This document shows positions 30,811 through 39,302 of a stretch of 64,000 nucleotides of DNA, piece after piece (the stretch's first letter is position 1; every line of letters starts with the position of its first letter). The notes beneath the pieces are model-generated. The model was not told where the DNA came from. It saw only the letters and a program-made list of their open reading frames with translations, and searched no databases. This stretch comes from Sporosarcina ureae (GTDB lineage Bacteria > Bacillota > Bacilli > Bacillales_A > Planococcaceae), in assembly GCF_002082015.1 (NCBI RefSeq), contig NZ_CP015109.1, positions 644,134-708,133 of the forward strand. Reading direction: 5' to 3'. The position numbers and the translations under genes were made by a program.

Positions 30811-30898
30811 TAAGTGGAAGGCAGCGACTCCTAGTGGATTAGCTCAAGCCAAGCCCATGGGAAAGCGTCCGCCTGGAACGTCGATTAACTGCGCTCCC
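30811..30898 (+). repeat. Degenerate copy of a dispersed intergenic element
   Basis: The segment contains GGCAGCGACTCCTAGTGG followed about 45 nt later by GGGAAAGCGTCCGCCTGGAA and CGATTAACTGCG. I recall this phrase pattern (gcgactcctg...gaaagcgtccgcctg) from non-coding dispersed repeats in many Bacillales genomes; that link is from memory. It occupies the gap between the hairpin at 30713 and the ytnP stop. Confidence 0.5.
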
Positions 30899-30944
30899 CC
30901 CACATTCAATCACTTGAACTTGCAATGGATCTTGTTCTTATCTC

Positions 30945-31790
30945 TCATCGCGTACGAGGCAAGCTATCCACAATTGTCTTGCCATCTTCACTAAACTTCG
31001 CCATGCGATACACCGCATCATGATAGAAAATAAATCCATAATCATTTGGAAGCGCTTCCTTCATCAAGCGCTCTTTTGCAAAAATCGAGTCCATCGGATA
31101 GTCATCATACGCTAGCACCCATAAAGGATTCGTATGCGCATGCGTCGGCATAATATCCGCCATATGAATCAACGTCTCGCCATCCTGCTCTAGCTTAATC
31201 ACACAATGACCGTTACTATGACCGCCTGTATGAATCATTTTAATACCTGGCACCACTTCAAGCTCTTCGTCAAACGTCGTAACTTGATCTTGAATCGGCT
31301 CCCAGTTTTCTTTCCAATACGTATTACGTGAGCGAATATTTGGTTCTCTCATTTCATCCCATTCGACTTGTGAAGTATAGATTTTGGCATTCTTAAATAC
31401 CGATACAAGCTGATCACCTTCCCACTGCGTCAAACCTGCCGCGTGGTCATTATGGAGGTGGGTCATTAACACGACATCGATATCGTCCGGCGTCATACCG
31501 AGTTCTTCCAGGCTTTCTTCTACACGCGTTTCCGCACGTACACCTAGGTTACGCTTTTTCTTGTCATCCAATTTACCCTTGCCAATACCAGAATCAATTA
31601 AGTAGTTTTTATTTTGATATTGAATAAGGATTGGGTCTGTTCGTAGTTCAATCAAATTGTTTTCATCTGCTTCATAGCGTCTTGACCAGAGAGCCTTCGG
31701 AACGACACCGAACATCGCACCGCCGTCTAGAAAGTTCACGCCACCGTCAAGCCATGTTAGTTTCATATCATGAAAAGTTAATTGATCCAA
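30945..31790 (-). CDS. ytnP: YtnP, metallo-beta-lactamase-fold hydrolase
   Basis: YtnP is a quorum-quenching lactonase-like enzyme in B. subtilis. The 281-residue product shows the metallo-beta-lactamase signature T-H-L-H-N-D-H near 110, further ligands in H-T-G-G-H-S-N-G-H near 190 and D-I-M-P-T-H near 212, and F-Y-H-D-A near 264. The length is the same as B. subtilis YtnP. The start is the TTG at 31788-31790, with GGGAGG 7 nt upstream. It lies downstream of trmB, separated by an inverted repeat. Confidence 0.93.
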   Translation of the reverse strand: MDQLTFHDMKLTWLDGGVNFLDGGAMFGVVPKALWSRRYEADENNLIELRTDPILIQYQNKNYLIDSGIGKGKLDDKKKRNLGVRAETRVEESLEELGMTPDDIDVVLMTHLHNDHAAGLTQWEGDQLVSVFKNAKIYTSQVEWDEMREPNIRSRNTYWKENWEPIQDQVTTFDEELEVVPGIKMIHTGGHSNGHCVIKLEQDGETLIHMADIMPTHAHTNPLWVLAYDDYPMDSIFAKERLMKEALPNDYGFIFYHDAVYRMAKFSEDGKTIVDSLPRTR

Positions 31791-31828
31791 AATAATTCCT
31801 CCCTACATTCCTTTAGTAATTGTCGTAT

Positions 31829-31884
31829 GGACATTGTACTTTTCCACGGAACCCTTGGAGATCCAGCGGAAAAGTACAACGTCC
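31829..31884. repeat. 17-bp inverted repeat between trmB and ytnP
   Basis: GGACATTGTACTTTTCC and GGAAAAGTACAACGTCC pair with one mismatch around a 22-nt centre. There is no T-tract on either side, so it is not a standard terminator; it may be a palindromic intergenic element or an mRNA-stabilising hairpin. Confidence 0.6.
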
Positions 31885-31913
31885 AACAGTTTTTCATTTC
31901 TAATCTATCAGAA

Positions 31914-32558
31914 TTAGCTCTGATATTGTGCTTCCAAACGATAAATCGGATGACCTTTACTTGAAAATTTTTCCTCGTATTCGGTTAACACATTATCTTC
32001 TGGCATATTTGCATGTAAATCGAGTGAAACGGATCGTAATTTCATACCATAGTCCGTCATCGAGACAAGAGAATATTCAAATAGCGAACGATTATCCGTC
32101 TTAAAGTGAATTTCTCCATTCGTCTTCAAAACACCTTCATATTTCGCTAAAAAGTTTGGATGTGTCAAACGACGTTTTTCATGGCGGTCTTTTGGCCACG
32201 GATCAGAAAAGTTTAAATAGACGCGGCTAATTTCTGATCCTACGAAAAGAGATTCTAGTTCTTCTCCATTGACACGCATCAACCGAAGATTAGAAGGTTT
32301 TTTCGCTTCAATCGCTTTCTCTAACGCGGATACGATTACATTATCGAAGTGTTCGATACCTATATAGTTAATCTCTGGATTAGCCAGTGCCATGCCAATA
32401 ATAAATTGACCTTTACCTGTACCTACTTCAATATGGATTGGCGCATCGTTTCCAAACTCTTCCGTCCAGCGACCTTTTTTGCCTTCCGGATCCAAAATCA
32501 ATACATCCGGGTGCTCTGCCATGAAATCTTTCGCCCAAGGCTTATTTCGTAAACGCAT
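31914..32558 (-). CDS. trmB: tRNA (guanine-N7-)-methyltransferase
   Basis: TrmB methylates G46 in the variable loop of tRNAs with S-adenosylmethionine. The 214-residue protein shows the SAM-binding loop E-V-G-T-G-K-G near 42, the Y-I-G-I-E motif, and the conserved [10 protein letters not shown]-x-K-R-R catalytic region near 118, followed by F-K-T-D-N. It corresponds to B. subtilis ytmQ/trmB. It lies between the NERD-like gene and ytnP on the same strand. Confidence 0.96.
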   Translation of the reverse strand: MRLRNKPWAKDFMAEHPDVLILDPEGKKGRWTEEFGNDAPIHIEVGTGKGQFIIGMALANPEINYIGIEHFDNVIVSALEKAIEAKKPSNLRLMRVNGEELESLFVGSEISRVYLNFSDPWPKDRHEKRRLTHPNFLAKYEGVLKTNGEIHFKTDNRSLFEYSLVSMTDYGMKLRSVSLDLHANMPEDNVLTEYEEKFSSKGHPIYRLEAQYQS

Positions 32559-32597
32559 AATCAGTACACTCTCTCTTTTTCTATAATTTCTATTCTA

Positions 32598-33566
32598 TTA
32601 CTCTTCCGTGATCTCTTCCGCGTCAAACAACCGACTCATCGCTGTAGTCTGTGCGTGATCTAAAATCGCTTGCGCGGCTTTAAATTGCGTATGCTTCATA
32701 GGACTTGGATTATTGCATAACTTGGCCAGCCACTGTTCATACGTTTTGCGGTCAACTGTTGTAATTTCAAACAGAGTCCCAGGATAATCAATATAGCCAT
32801 TTCTAGAAACAATCAACTTCTTGATCGGCATTTCCACTTTCGCCGCTCTAAAAAATGATGAAACTACTTTCTCCATCCTACTGAGCGCAATCGTAGGGTT
32901 CAGCACTTTCACTTCTTCTTCACCAAACTTCTTTGACCAAAACCTTTCGCCACTACCTATGTACGCAGCCATTCTTTCATCTTCAAGCACTGTAATGCAA
33001 TAGCATGTAGTAGGGGCCAACAAGATGATATCTAACTCGACAGGTGCCTTATTGACTTTGACGATTGGATAATAAAATAACAAAAAGCTATCGGGTAAAC
33101 GAAGTGTTAATTGCTTCAATAATGGATCAGAGAAATACCGTGGATCTACACGTGACCGGTCATACAATGTAGAACTCGCCCACTTTAACTGGAATTTAAA
33201 TAATTGATCGCGATAAACTTTCTTTAACTGTTCGATCGTTGTAGGTTGACTAGCTATCGAAGCCTGGAAATCCTTGTCATCCTCTTGGGCTTCTACTTCT
33301 TCATCTGAAATAGTAGACTCATGTGTCCATTCTACATCTGTTTGTTTACGCCATTTCTTGAATAACGCTGTATACCATTTCGAAGGCTCTTGAACCTCTT
33401 CAGAAAAAGTAGCCGCTTGCTCCGCATACAAATCAACGCCGTGCTCCCATTGATTTTTAATGCGTTTCCACTGATAGCGCTTCAGACGGATGAATTGTGT
33501 CGGATAACGAGTTAAGTCATTTTCGTATCGGGAAATATAGTCCGCGAGTTTAACTAGCTGGGCCAT
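32598..33566 (-). CDS. Hypothetical protein with possible NERD-like nuclease fold
   Basis: The 322-residue protein has a basic N-terminus, an acidic linker (about 85-105) and a C-terminal half with P-V-E-L-D-I-I-L-L-A-P then Y-C-I-T-V-L-E-D. The spacing of an acidic residue before a hydrophobic strand and E in the next strand is reminiscent of NERD and other restriction-endonuclease-like folds, but the full D...E-x-K motif is not clear. Its start overlaps the end of dat by 17 nt, so it is translated with dat. Conserved in Bacillales at this place as a hypothetical protein, as far as I can tell. Confidence 0.6.
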   Translation of the reverse strand: MAQLVKLADYISRYENDLTRYPTQFIRLKRYQWKRIKNQWEHGVDLYAEQAATFSEEVQEPSKWYTALFKKWRKQTDVEWTHESTISDEEVEAQEDDKDFQASIASQPTTIEQLKKVYRDQLFKFQLKWASSTLYDRSRVDPRYFSDPLLKQLTLRLPDSFLLFYYPIVKVNKAPVELDIILLAPTTCYCITVLEDERMAAYIGSGERFWSKKFGEEEVKVLNPTIALSRMEKVVSSFFRAAKVEMPIKKLIVSRNGYIDYPGTLFEITTVDRKTYEQWLAKLCNNPSPMKHTQFKAAQAILDHAQTTAMSRLFDAEEITEE

Positions 33567-34434
33567 TTGCTTCTCTTTCCTTATAATCGCCAGCTACTAC
33601 TAACTTCGGAATTTGCGCCTCAAATGCTGTTTGTAACTTTCTCGTCAACGCCCCAGGAACTCCTTGTCCAATAGGTTGTTGGTCTATAGTCACAACCGGT
33701 GTAATTTCAGCATTTGTCGACGTATAGAAAAACTCATCCATACGTAAAGCTTGAGACAGTGTAAATTCTTCTTCTTTCATAGGAATAGCTAGACTCTCTG
33801 CTATTTGCAAAACGACACGACGCGTAATTCCGTTCAGAATGAAATGATTGGCAGGATGTGTATATAGAATACCGTCCTTTATACCAAATACATTGGAAGA
33901 TGAACCTTCACGCACCAACCCGTCTCGTACAAATAATGCTTCCTGACATCCATGATCAAATGCTTCTTGTTTCGCCATGACATTGCCAAGCAGGTTCAAA
34001 CTCTTTATATCACAACGAAGCCAACGCATATCTTCAACAGACTTCATAGCAGCACCTTGTTGAAGGATTTCCAACGGACGTGCATTTTCAACTGCATAGC
34101 CAATCATGACAGGGACACTGTCTTCTGGAAAATGATGTGCACGTGGCGCCACACCGCGTGTAACTTGTATGTAAATATGTCCAACAGATATTTGATTATC
34201 AGACTGAAGCTTTTGCACGATTTCGAGTAACTCATCGATTGTATACGACAGGCGCAGACGAATTTTTTCAGCACTCTCAAGTAATCTCTCCAAATGTTCT
34301 TTCGCCGTGTACAATGCGCCATCATATACTTTAATGACTTCATAGACTCCGTCGCCAAATACATAGCCACGATCATTCACGGATACATTCATTTGATCTT
34401 CTGTTAGGAATTCCCCATCTTTGAAATAGATCAC
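33550..34434 (-). CDS. dat: D-amino acid aminotransferase
   Basis: This PLP enzyme of fold type IV interconverts D-alanine and D-glutamate with their keto acids, supplying D-amino acids for the wall. It shows the N-terminal D-R-G-Y-V-F-G-D-G-V-Y-E-V motif, the R-W-L-R-C-D-I-K-S-L-N-L-L segment with the PLP lysine near 144, and the E-G-S-S-S-N-V-F loop near 177. The GTG at 34432-34434 is preferred because AAGGGGTGG lies just upstream; the frame extends 11 codons further. At 294 residues it is slightly longer than the thermophilic Bacillus enzyme (282). It overlaps the following gene by 17 nt. Confidence 0.92.
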   Translation of the reverse strand: MIYFKDGEFLTEDQMNVSVNDRGYVFGDGVYEVIKVYDGALYTAKEHLERLLESAEKIRLRLSYTIDELLEIVQKLQSDNQISVGHIYIQVTRGVAPRAHHFPEDSVPVMIGYAVENARPLEILQQGAAMKSVEDMRWLRCDIKSLNLLGNVMAKQEAFDHGCQEALFVRDGLVREGSSSNVFGIKDGILYTHPANHFILNGITRRVVLQIAESLAIPMKEEEFTLSQALRMDEFFYTSTNAEITPVVTIDQQPIGQGVPGALTRKLQTAFEAQIPKLVVAGDYKEREANGPAS

Positions 34435-34621
34435 ACAACCGCCACCCCTTCTTTTATGAAACTTCAAGCCAAATTACCGCCAGTTTCCTCTTTTTCTATT
34501 TTCACATGTTTGTCGAATAAAATCAATTACACCTTATATAGAGGAAAAAGCATTTTTCTAGTTAACTCGAATTATTCGCTAGCTTGGTAACTTAAAATCT
34601 ATTTATTCTAATTTATTCAAA

Positions 34622-34811
34622 AATGTAAGCGAAAATATGTGCGCTTTCACATAAAATACGTTATACTACTATTGTCAGAATCATTTACTTACTATTCTGG
34701 CATAGCTGAATATAAGGAGCAGATCAGGAAAGGTACTATCAAAGAATACCCCAACAGTCTTCTTTTGTAATGTTGGCGTGAAAATATGAAGATGAAGGAG
34801 TGGTTTCTTAG
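34622..34811 (+). promoter_or_regulatory. Upstream region and structured leader of the HTH gene
   Basis: TGTAAGCG and CGCTTTCACA form a partial inverted repeat at 34624-34651, followed by a -10-like TATACT at 34662-34667. The predicted leader of about 135 nt contains three small hairpins: CAGAAT/ATTCTG (34676-34699), GGTA/TACC (34732-34750) and CCAACA/TGTTGG (34751-34776). The rest of the gap 34435-34621 is AT-rich with no feature seen. Confidence 0.4.
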
Positions 34812-35033
34812 ATGAACCCAGCTACCGATCGCATGTTAATTCGTATCAAAGATGTCTATCTGTTCATTCGAGACAACGGAAAAGTAACAACGGAGGACGT
34901 GGCGGATGAATTCAACATTTCAGCCCGCACTGCCCAACGTGACTTAAACGTTCTGGAGTACAATGAATTGATTAAGAGCTCAGTCCGCGGCGAATGGACC
35001 ACGACGTCCAAGAAAGTGAAATTATCTTCCTGA
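34812..35033 (+). CDS. Small DeoR-type helix-turn-helix protein
   Basis: The 73-residue protein is almost entirely a DeoR-type winged helix: V-T-T-E-D-V-A-D-E-F-N-I-S-A-R-T-A-Q-R-D-L near 30-50. It lacks the sugar-binding domain of full DeoR regulators and resembles B. subtilis YtzE in place and size. It likely binds DNA, target unknown. The ribosome binding site AAGGAG is 11 nt upstream, somewhat far. A strong shared terminator follows. Confidence 0.82.
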   Translation: MNPATDRMLIRIKDVYLFIRDNGKVTTEDVADEFNISARTAQRDLNVLEYNELIKSSVRGEWTTTSKKVKLSS

Positions 35034-35063
35034 TCTAAACTCCTATATACACGTGTACAACGC

Positions 35064-35097
35064 AAAAAAGGCTGACGCTTTTGCATCAGCCTTTTTG
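35064..35097. terminator. Bidirectional terminator between HTH gene and ytzG
   Basis: AAAAAGGCTGA-GC and GC-TCAGCCTTTTT pair around TTTT; the stem overlaps the last codons of the leftward ytzG gene. Confidence 0.9.
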
Positions 35098-35817
35098 CTT
35101 GGAACGATCTATTTCTTTTAATTGTAGCAATTCTTCTTCGGTTAACTCACGGTATTCCCCTAATTCCAAATCAGGATCCAATTCAAGTGGCCCCATCGTT
35201 AAACGCTTCAGATACACCACTTTTTTTCCTACCGCTTCAAACATTCGCTTCACTTGGTGAAACTTTCCTTCTGTGATTGTTAATTCAATCTCCGACTCTT
35301 CCGCAGAATGCAAAATGTGTAAAACACCAGGCTTTGTTTCATAAGCATCGTCTAAAATGACACCGCGCGCAAAAGCCTCAGTATCTTCTTCCGTTACCAC
35401 TCCAGCCACTTTTGCATAATACGTTTTCGGCACTTCTTTTTTGGGTGACAATAGATTATGTGCAAGCTTCCCATCATTCGTCAGCAACAATAATCCTTCT
35501 GTGTCTTTATCCAAACGTCCTACCGGAAACGGTGCGAAATGCCGCTCTTCACTTCCAAGCAAATCCACGACAGTTTGATCTCGATTGTCTTCCGTCGCGG
35601 ATAACACACCAGGCGGTTTATGCATCATCAAGTAGATAAACTCTCTATAGATGACCTCTTCACCTAGCAATGAAATCGCATCGCTATCCGGATCCACATG
35701 CTTTGCAGGATCTTTTTCCACTGCCCCATTCACCCGGATCATTCCCTTTTTCAGTAACTGTCGCACTTCTTTACGTGAACCATACCCTGTATTCGATAAT
35801 AATTTATCTAATCTCAT
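35086..35817 (-). CDS. ytzG: 16S rRNA pseudouridine synthase (RsuA family)
   Basis: The 243-residue protein has an N-terminal S4 RNA-binding domain (M-R-L-D-K-L-L-S-N-T-G-Y-G-S-R-K-E-V) and the RsuA/RluB-type catalytic domain with the active-site aspartate in G-R-L-D-K-D-T-E-G-L near 102. The family makes a single pseudouridine in 16S rRNA. It corresponds to B. subtilis ytzG. The start lies 3 nt after the ytgP stop, so the two are likely co-transcribed. Confidence 0.92.
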   Translation of the reverse strand: MRLDKLLSNTGYGSRKEVRQLLKKGMIRVNGAVEKDPAKHVDPDSDAISLLGEEVIYREFIYLMMHKPPGVLSATEDNRDQTVVDLLGSEERHFAPFPVGRLDKDTEGLLLLTNDGKLAHNLLSPKKEVPKTYYAKVAGVVTEEDTEAFARGVILDDAYETKPGVLHILHSAEESEIELTITEGKFHQVKRMFEAVGKKVVYLKRLTMGPLELDPDLELGEYRELTEEELLQLKEIDRSKQKG

Positions 35818-35820
35818 ATA

Positions 35821-37437
35821 TTAGCCTCCTAACCCGATACGTCTCATCATACGTGTCAGACGATCTCCGAATAATTGTTGGGCAAGACCTGATTTGAAAG
35901 CCAAGAACCCGTAAATCACCATACCGACGCCTGCACCAATCATGACATACAACAAAGCTTGCCAACGTCCTACTGGAATGTGTGCCATGTTTAACCCTTT
36001 ATTTGTGAACCAAACGCCCGCAAACATCACCGCGTTGAAACCTAAAATTAAGAACAAGCGTCTGATGACCATTTCAGATTTATAATTCAGTGCTTTCTTA
36101 ATGACAAATAAGTTGATAGCTACCGCTACCGAATAGCCAATGGCGGTTGCGATGATCGCACCGTTCACTTCAAACAGTTTAATCAGTGGAATGTTAATGA
36201 GCATCTTGACAAGCAATCCGAGCAACGAAGTGAACACGATCCATTTATGATGATCGATTCCTTGCAAAATTGCAGCCGTTACAGTGAACATCGCAAATAA
36301 AATAGCAACCGGTGCGTAGGAAGCTAAGACGCTCGCTCCTGCCACATCATACTCATATAAGAATTGATAGACTTCATCGTTTAAGACAATTAATCCAATC
36401 ACCATAGGAATCGTCAAGAACAGCATGATCTGATACGTCTGATCAAGTGAACGTGTAATGCCCTTCTGATTGTTAGATGTATAATCTTTCGTGATAATGG
36501 AAATCAACGCCATAGAAAATCCTGTCGCGACCATTACGGGAATCATCACGATCTTATGTGTTAAAAAGTTCAGCTTTGTTAAGTATAAATCGGAGACACT
36601 AGAAAGTCCGATCGATTTCATAGCGCCGTTGAAGGTGATCATGTCGACGAATTGATAGATCGGATTAATGGTTCCGACCAATACAAACGGCAATACATAC
36701 GCAAGAACCTCGGTATATATTTGTTTCAATGACACTGAACTCGCTGGTGGACTATTCGATAACAAATAATTGAATTCATCCTGATACTTTTTCCAATAAT
36801 AGTAGAGACTCCATAAACCAGCAAGCGCGCCAATAAATGCAGCAAACACGGCAAACTGTACAGCGATTTTCGGTGATAGATCCAGTACATTGACGACCAC
36901 AAATGCGCCAACTAGCACCACAATGATCCGCACGATCTGTTCAATTAATTGAGAAACAGAAGTGGGTTCGAACTTTTGATACCCTTGCAAAAATCCACGG
37001 GCAATACTTAATAATGGTACTGCCAGCAAAGCAAAACTGACCCAGCGAATAACAGTAGCAATATCTTGAACTGTAAAAATCTGTTCCTCATCCTTGATCA
37101 CGAGTTCCGCAATCGGAGTTGCTAGGAAGAACAATGCAAGAAATGACAGCAAGCCTGTTAAAGACATGATGACCATACCCGATTTCATCAACTTCCGACC
37201 GGTTGCATAATCCCCTAACGCATTGTATTTAGAGACAAACTTCGATATGGCGAGTGGAGCTCCTGATACTGCGACCGCCAGCGCTAGATTATACGGTATG
37301 TATGCGTATTGATAGAGACCGACACTCTTTTCTCCAACGATTGCATAGAACGGAATGACATAGAGTAAGCCGAGTGCTTTCGATAAAAATAAGCCAATCG
37401 TTAAAATGGCCGTGCCTTTCAATAAATTTGATGCCAT
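35821..37437 (-). CDS. ytgP: YtgP, lipid II flippase-type MOP transporter
   Basis: This 538-residue integral membrane protein has about 14 membrane segments and belongs to the MOP/polysaccharide exporter family. B. subtilis YtgP acts as a lipid II flippase (MurJ-type) in peptidoglycan synthesis. The N-terminal K-G-T-A-I-L-T-I-G-L-F-L-S-K-A-L-G segment is typical. ytzG follows 3 nt downstream. It is divergent from ytfP at 37589. Confidence 0.92.
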   Translation of the reverse strand: MASNLLKGTAILTIGLFLSKALGLLYVIPFYAIVGEKSVGLYQYAYIPYNLALAVAVSGAPLAISKFVSKYNALGDYATGRKLMKSGMVIMSLTGLLSFLALFFLATPIAELVIKDEEQIFTVQDIATVIRWVSFALLAVPLLSIARGFLQGYQKFEPTSVSQLIEQIVRIIVVLVGAFVVVNVLDLSPKIAVQFAVFAAFIGALAGLWSLYYYWKKYQDEFNYLLSNSPPASSVSLKQIYTEVLAYVLPFVLVGTINPIYQFVDMITFNGAMKSIGLSSVSDLYLTKLNFLTHKIVMIPVMVATGFSMALISIITKDYTSNNQKGITRSLDQTYQIMLFLTIPMVIGLIVLNDEVYQFLYEYDVAGASVLASYAPVAILFAMFTVTAAILQGIDHHKWIVFTSLLGLLVKMLINIPLIKLFEVNGAIIATAIGYSVAVAINLFVIKKALNYKSEMVIRRLFLILGFNAVMFAGVWFTNKGLNMAHIPVGRWQALLYVMIGAGVGMVIYGFLAFKSGLAQQLFGDRLTRMMRRIGLGG

Positions 37438-37588
37438 AATTGATTCCTTCCATTCCTTAAGAGATTCTTGTATAGTTTACCCCTCGACACGCATTTGCAC
37501 AATCTTTATCTAAAGTCCAATTCAAAAAGCAACCATGCCCATATGGTGTATAATGAGAGATAAAATGAAACGAAAGAGTGGTTCTACA

Positions 37589-38845
37589 ATGTATGATGTA
37601 ATCGTAATTGGCGGCGGACCTTCAGGGTTAATGGCCTCCATTGCTGCAGCCGAACAAAAAAAGCGCGTTCTATTGATTGAAAAAGGACGGAAACTAGGCA
37701 ATAAACTAGCCATTTCAGGCGGCGGTCGCTGCAACGTCACCAATCAACTTTCACAAGAAGAAATCATTAAACATATTCCAGGTAACGGAAAGTTTTTATA
37801 TGGACCGTTCTCTGTCTTTAACAACCAGGATATCATCGACTACTTCGAAGGCCTTGGCGTTCCTTTAAAAGAAGAAGATCACGGACGAATGTTTCCCGTT
37901 TCCAATAAATCAAAAGATGTCGTCAACGCCCTATTGAATCAGATGGATGAACTAGGCGTGGAAATACGTCTGGAAAGCCGTGTACAGAAATTAGTAATGG
38001 ATGACGAAAAGATTCTCGGTGTTCGGCTAGAAGACGGCGAAGAAATACGCGCTCAAGCAGTAGTCGTTGCCGTCGGAGGCAAAGCCGTCCCACAGACAGG
38101 AAGCACAGGAGACGGTTACCCCTGGGCTGAACGAGCAGGTCATACCGTAACAACACTATACCCGACAGAAGTTCCATTGCTGTCGCGCGAGCCATTTATT
38201 GTGTCAAAAGATTTACAAGGCCTTGCATTACGTGACGTCAAAGTATCTGTATTGAATAAAAAAGGAAAAACACTCGTGACACATCAAATGGACATGCTCT
38301 TCACCCACTTCGGATTAAGCGGTCCTGCGATATTACGCTGTAGTCAATTTGTCGTCAAAGAGCAAATGAAGAACGGCAAGCAACCCGTCTTACTGCAAAT
38401 TGATTCGGTACCTGATCAACACGAAGAACAATTGACACAGACCATCGCAAAAATTTTAAAAGATGAACCGAAAAAACAAGTGAAAACTTCATTGAAAGGT
38501 CTCGTGCCTGAACGGTGGTTATTATTTTTATTGAAGAAAGCAGAAATCAATGAAACTGAAATCGGCATAGATATTAAGCGCGAGGCAATCCGGACACTCG
38601 CAAAACTCCTGAAGGCATTCCCTGTACACATTACAGGCACGCAACCGATCGAGAAAGCATTCGTTACAGGCGGCGGCGTTTCAGTAAAAGAAGTGGAGCC
38701 AAAGACAATGGCTTCACGCAAGAAAGCTGGATTGTTTTTCTGTGGAGAAATTTTGGACATCCACGGATACACAGGCGGCTATAATATTACCGCCGCTCTT
38801 GTCACAGGTCGTCTAGCCGGAATGAATGCTGGATTAATGGGATGA
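37589..38845 (+). CDS. ytfP: YtfP, HI0933-family FAD-dependent oxidoreductase
   Basis: The product has an N-terminal Rossmann FAD-binding motif [11 protein letters not shown], the family signature [16 protein letters not shown] near 41, and a C-terminal flavin-binding segment [14 protein letters not shown]. Members of this HI0933/YhiN family have no settled reaction. The ATG at 37589 is chosen because it starts just before the Rossmann fold and has AGAGTGG upstream, giving 418 residues; the frame extends 18 codons further into the promoter region. It is convergent with leuS across a minisatellite. Confidence 0.92.
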   Translation: MYDVIVIGGGPSGLMASIAAAEQKKRVLLIEKGRKLGNKLAISGGGRCNVTNQLSQEEIIKHIPGNGKFLYGPFSVFNNQDIIDYFEGLGVPLKEEDHGRMFPVSNKSKDVVNALLNQMDELGVEIRLESRVQKLVMDDEKILGVRLEDGEEIRAQAVVVAVGGKAVPQTGSTGDGYPWAERAGHTVTTLYPTEVPLLSREPFIVSKDLQGLALRDVKVSVLNKKGKTLVTHQMDMLFTHFGLSGPAILRCSQFVVKEQMKNGKQPVLLQIDSVPDQHEEQLTQTIAKILKDEPKKQVKTSLKGLVPERWLLFLLKKAEINETEIGIDIKREAIRTLAKLLKAFPVHITGTQPIEKAFVTGGGVSVKEVEPKTMASRKKAGLFFCGEILDIHGYTGGYNITAALVTGRLAGMNAGLMG

Positions 38846-38859
38846 CTTTGAGTTGTCTT

Positions 38860-39238
38860 ATGAGCGGTTGGATGGTTGTATAGAGTGGATGGCTTGTCGG
38901 ATAGAGCGCTTGGCCTGTTCGATTGAGCGGTTAGCGTCACACATTGAGCGCTTAGCCCGTCTGATTGAGCGGATAGCGCGACGCATTGAGCGCTTGGCCC
39001 GTCTGATTGAGCGGTTAGCATGACTGATTGAGCGCTCGGCCCGTCCGATTGAGCGGATGGCAGACGCATTGAGCGCTTGGCCCGTCAGTCCAATTGAGCG
39101 GACAGCCTAACACATTGAGCACTCAGCCCGTCCAATTGAGCGACTAGCCTAACACATTGAGCACTAACCCCATCCAACAGAGCGGCCAACGTTACACAGA
39201 AAGCACCCGCCCCATCCAACAGAACGCAAACCCCAATC
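38860..39238. repeat. 21-bp minisatellite, about 18 units
   Basis: Tandem units of mostly 21 bp start with ATTGAGCG. Two unit types alternate: ATTGAGCGCTTGGCCCGTCNG and ATTGAGCGG(A/T)TAGC..., giving a 42-bp higher-order period. The centre units agree closely; units degenerate toward both ends (for example ACAGAGCGGCCAACG near 39178). One unit is 20 bp and the next 25 bp. The array fills the space between the convergent ends of ytfP and leuS and is clearly richer in G and C than most intergenic DNA here. Confidence 0.95.
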
Positions 39239-39252
39239 ATACGATCACCACC

Positions 39253-39292
39253 AAAAAAGCCGGTCGGAGAAAATAATTCTCCAACCGGCTTT
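39253..39292 (-). terminator. leuS terminator
   Basis: AAAGCCGGTTGGAGAA and TTCTCCGACCGGCTTTTTT form a long stem on the minus strand, 11 nt after the leuS stop. Confidence 0.9.
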
Positions 39293-39302
39293 CTACATTT
39301 CA

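Noticed and set aside
30791-30994. 67-residue rightward frame near ytnP
   Set aside because: It lies in the degenerate dispersed repeat and overlaps the ytnP end; no ribosome binding site.
31049-31064. GGAAGCGCTTCC palindrome resembling a cre core
   Set aside because: It lies inside the ytnP coding region and does not match the outer cre positions.
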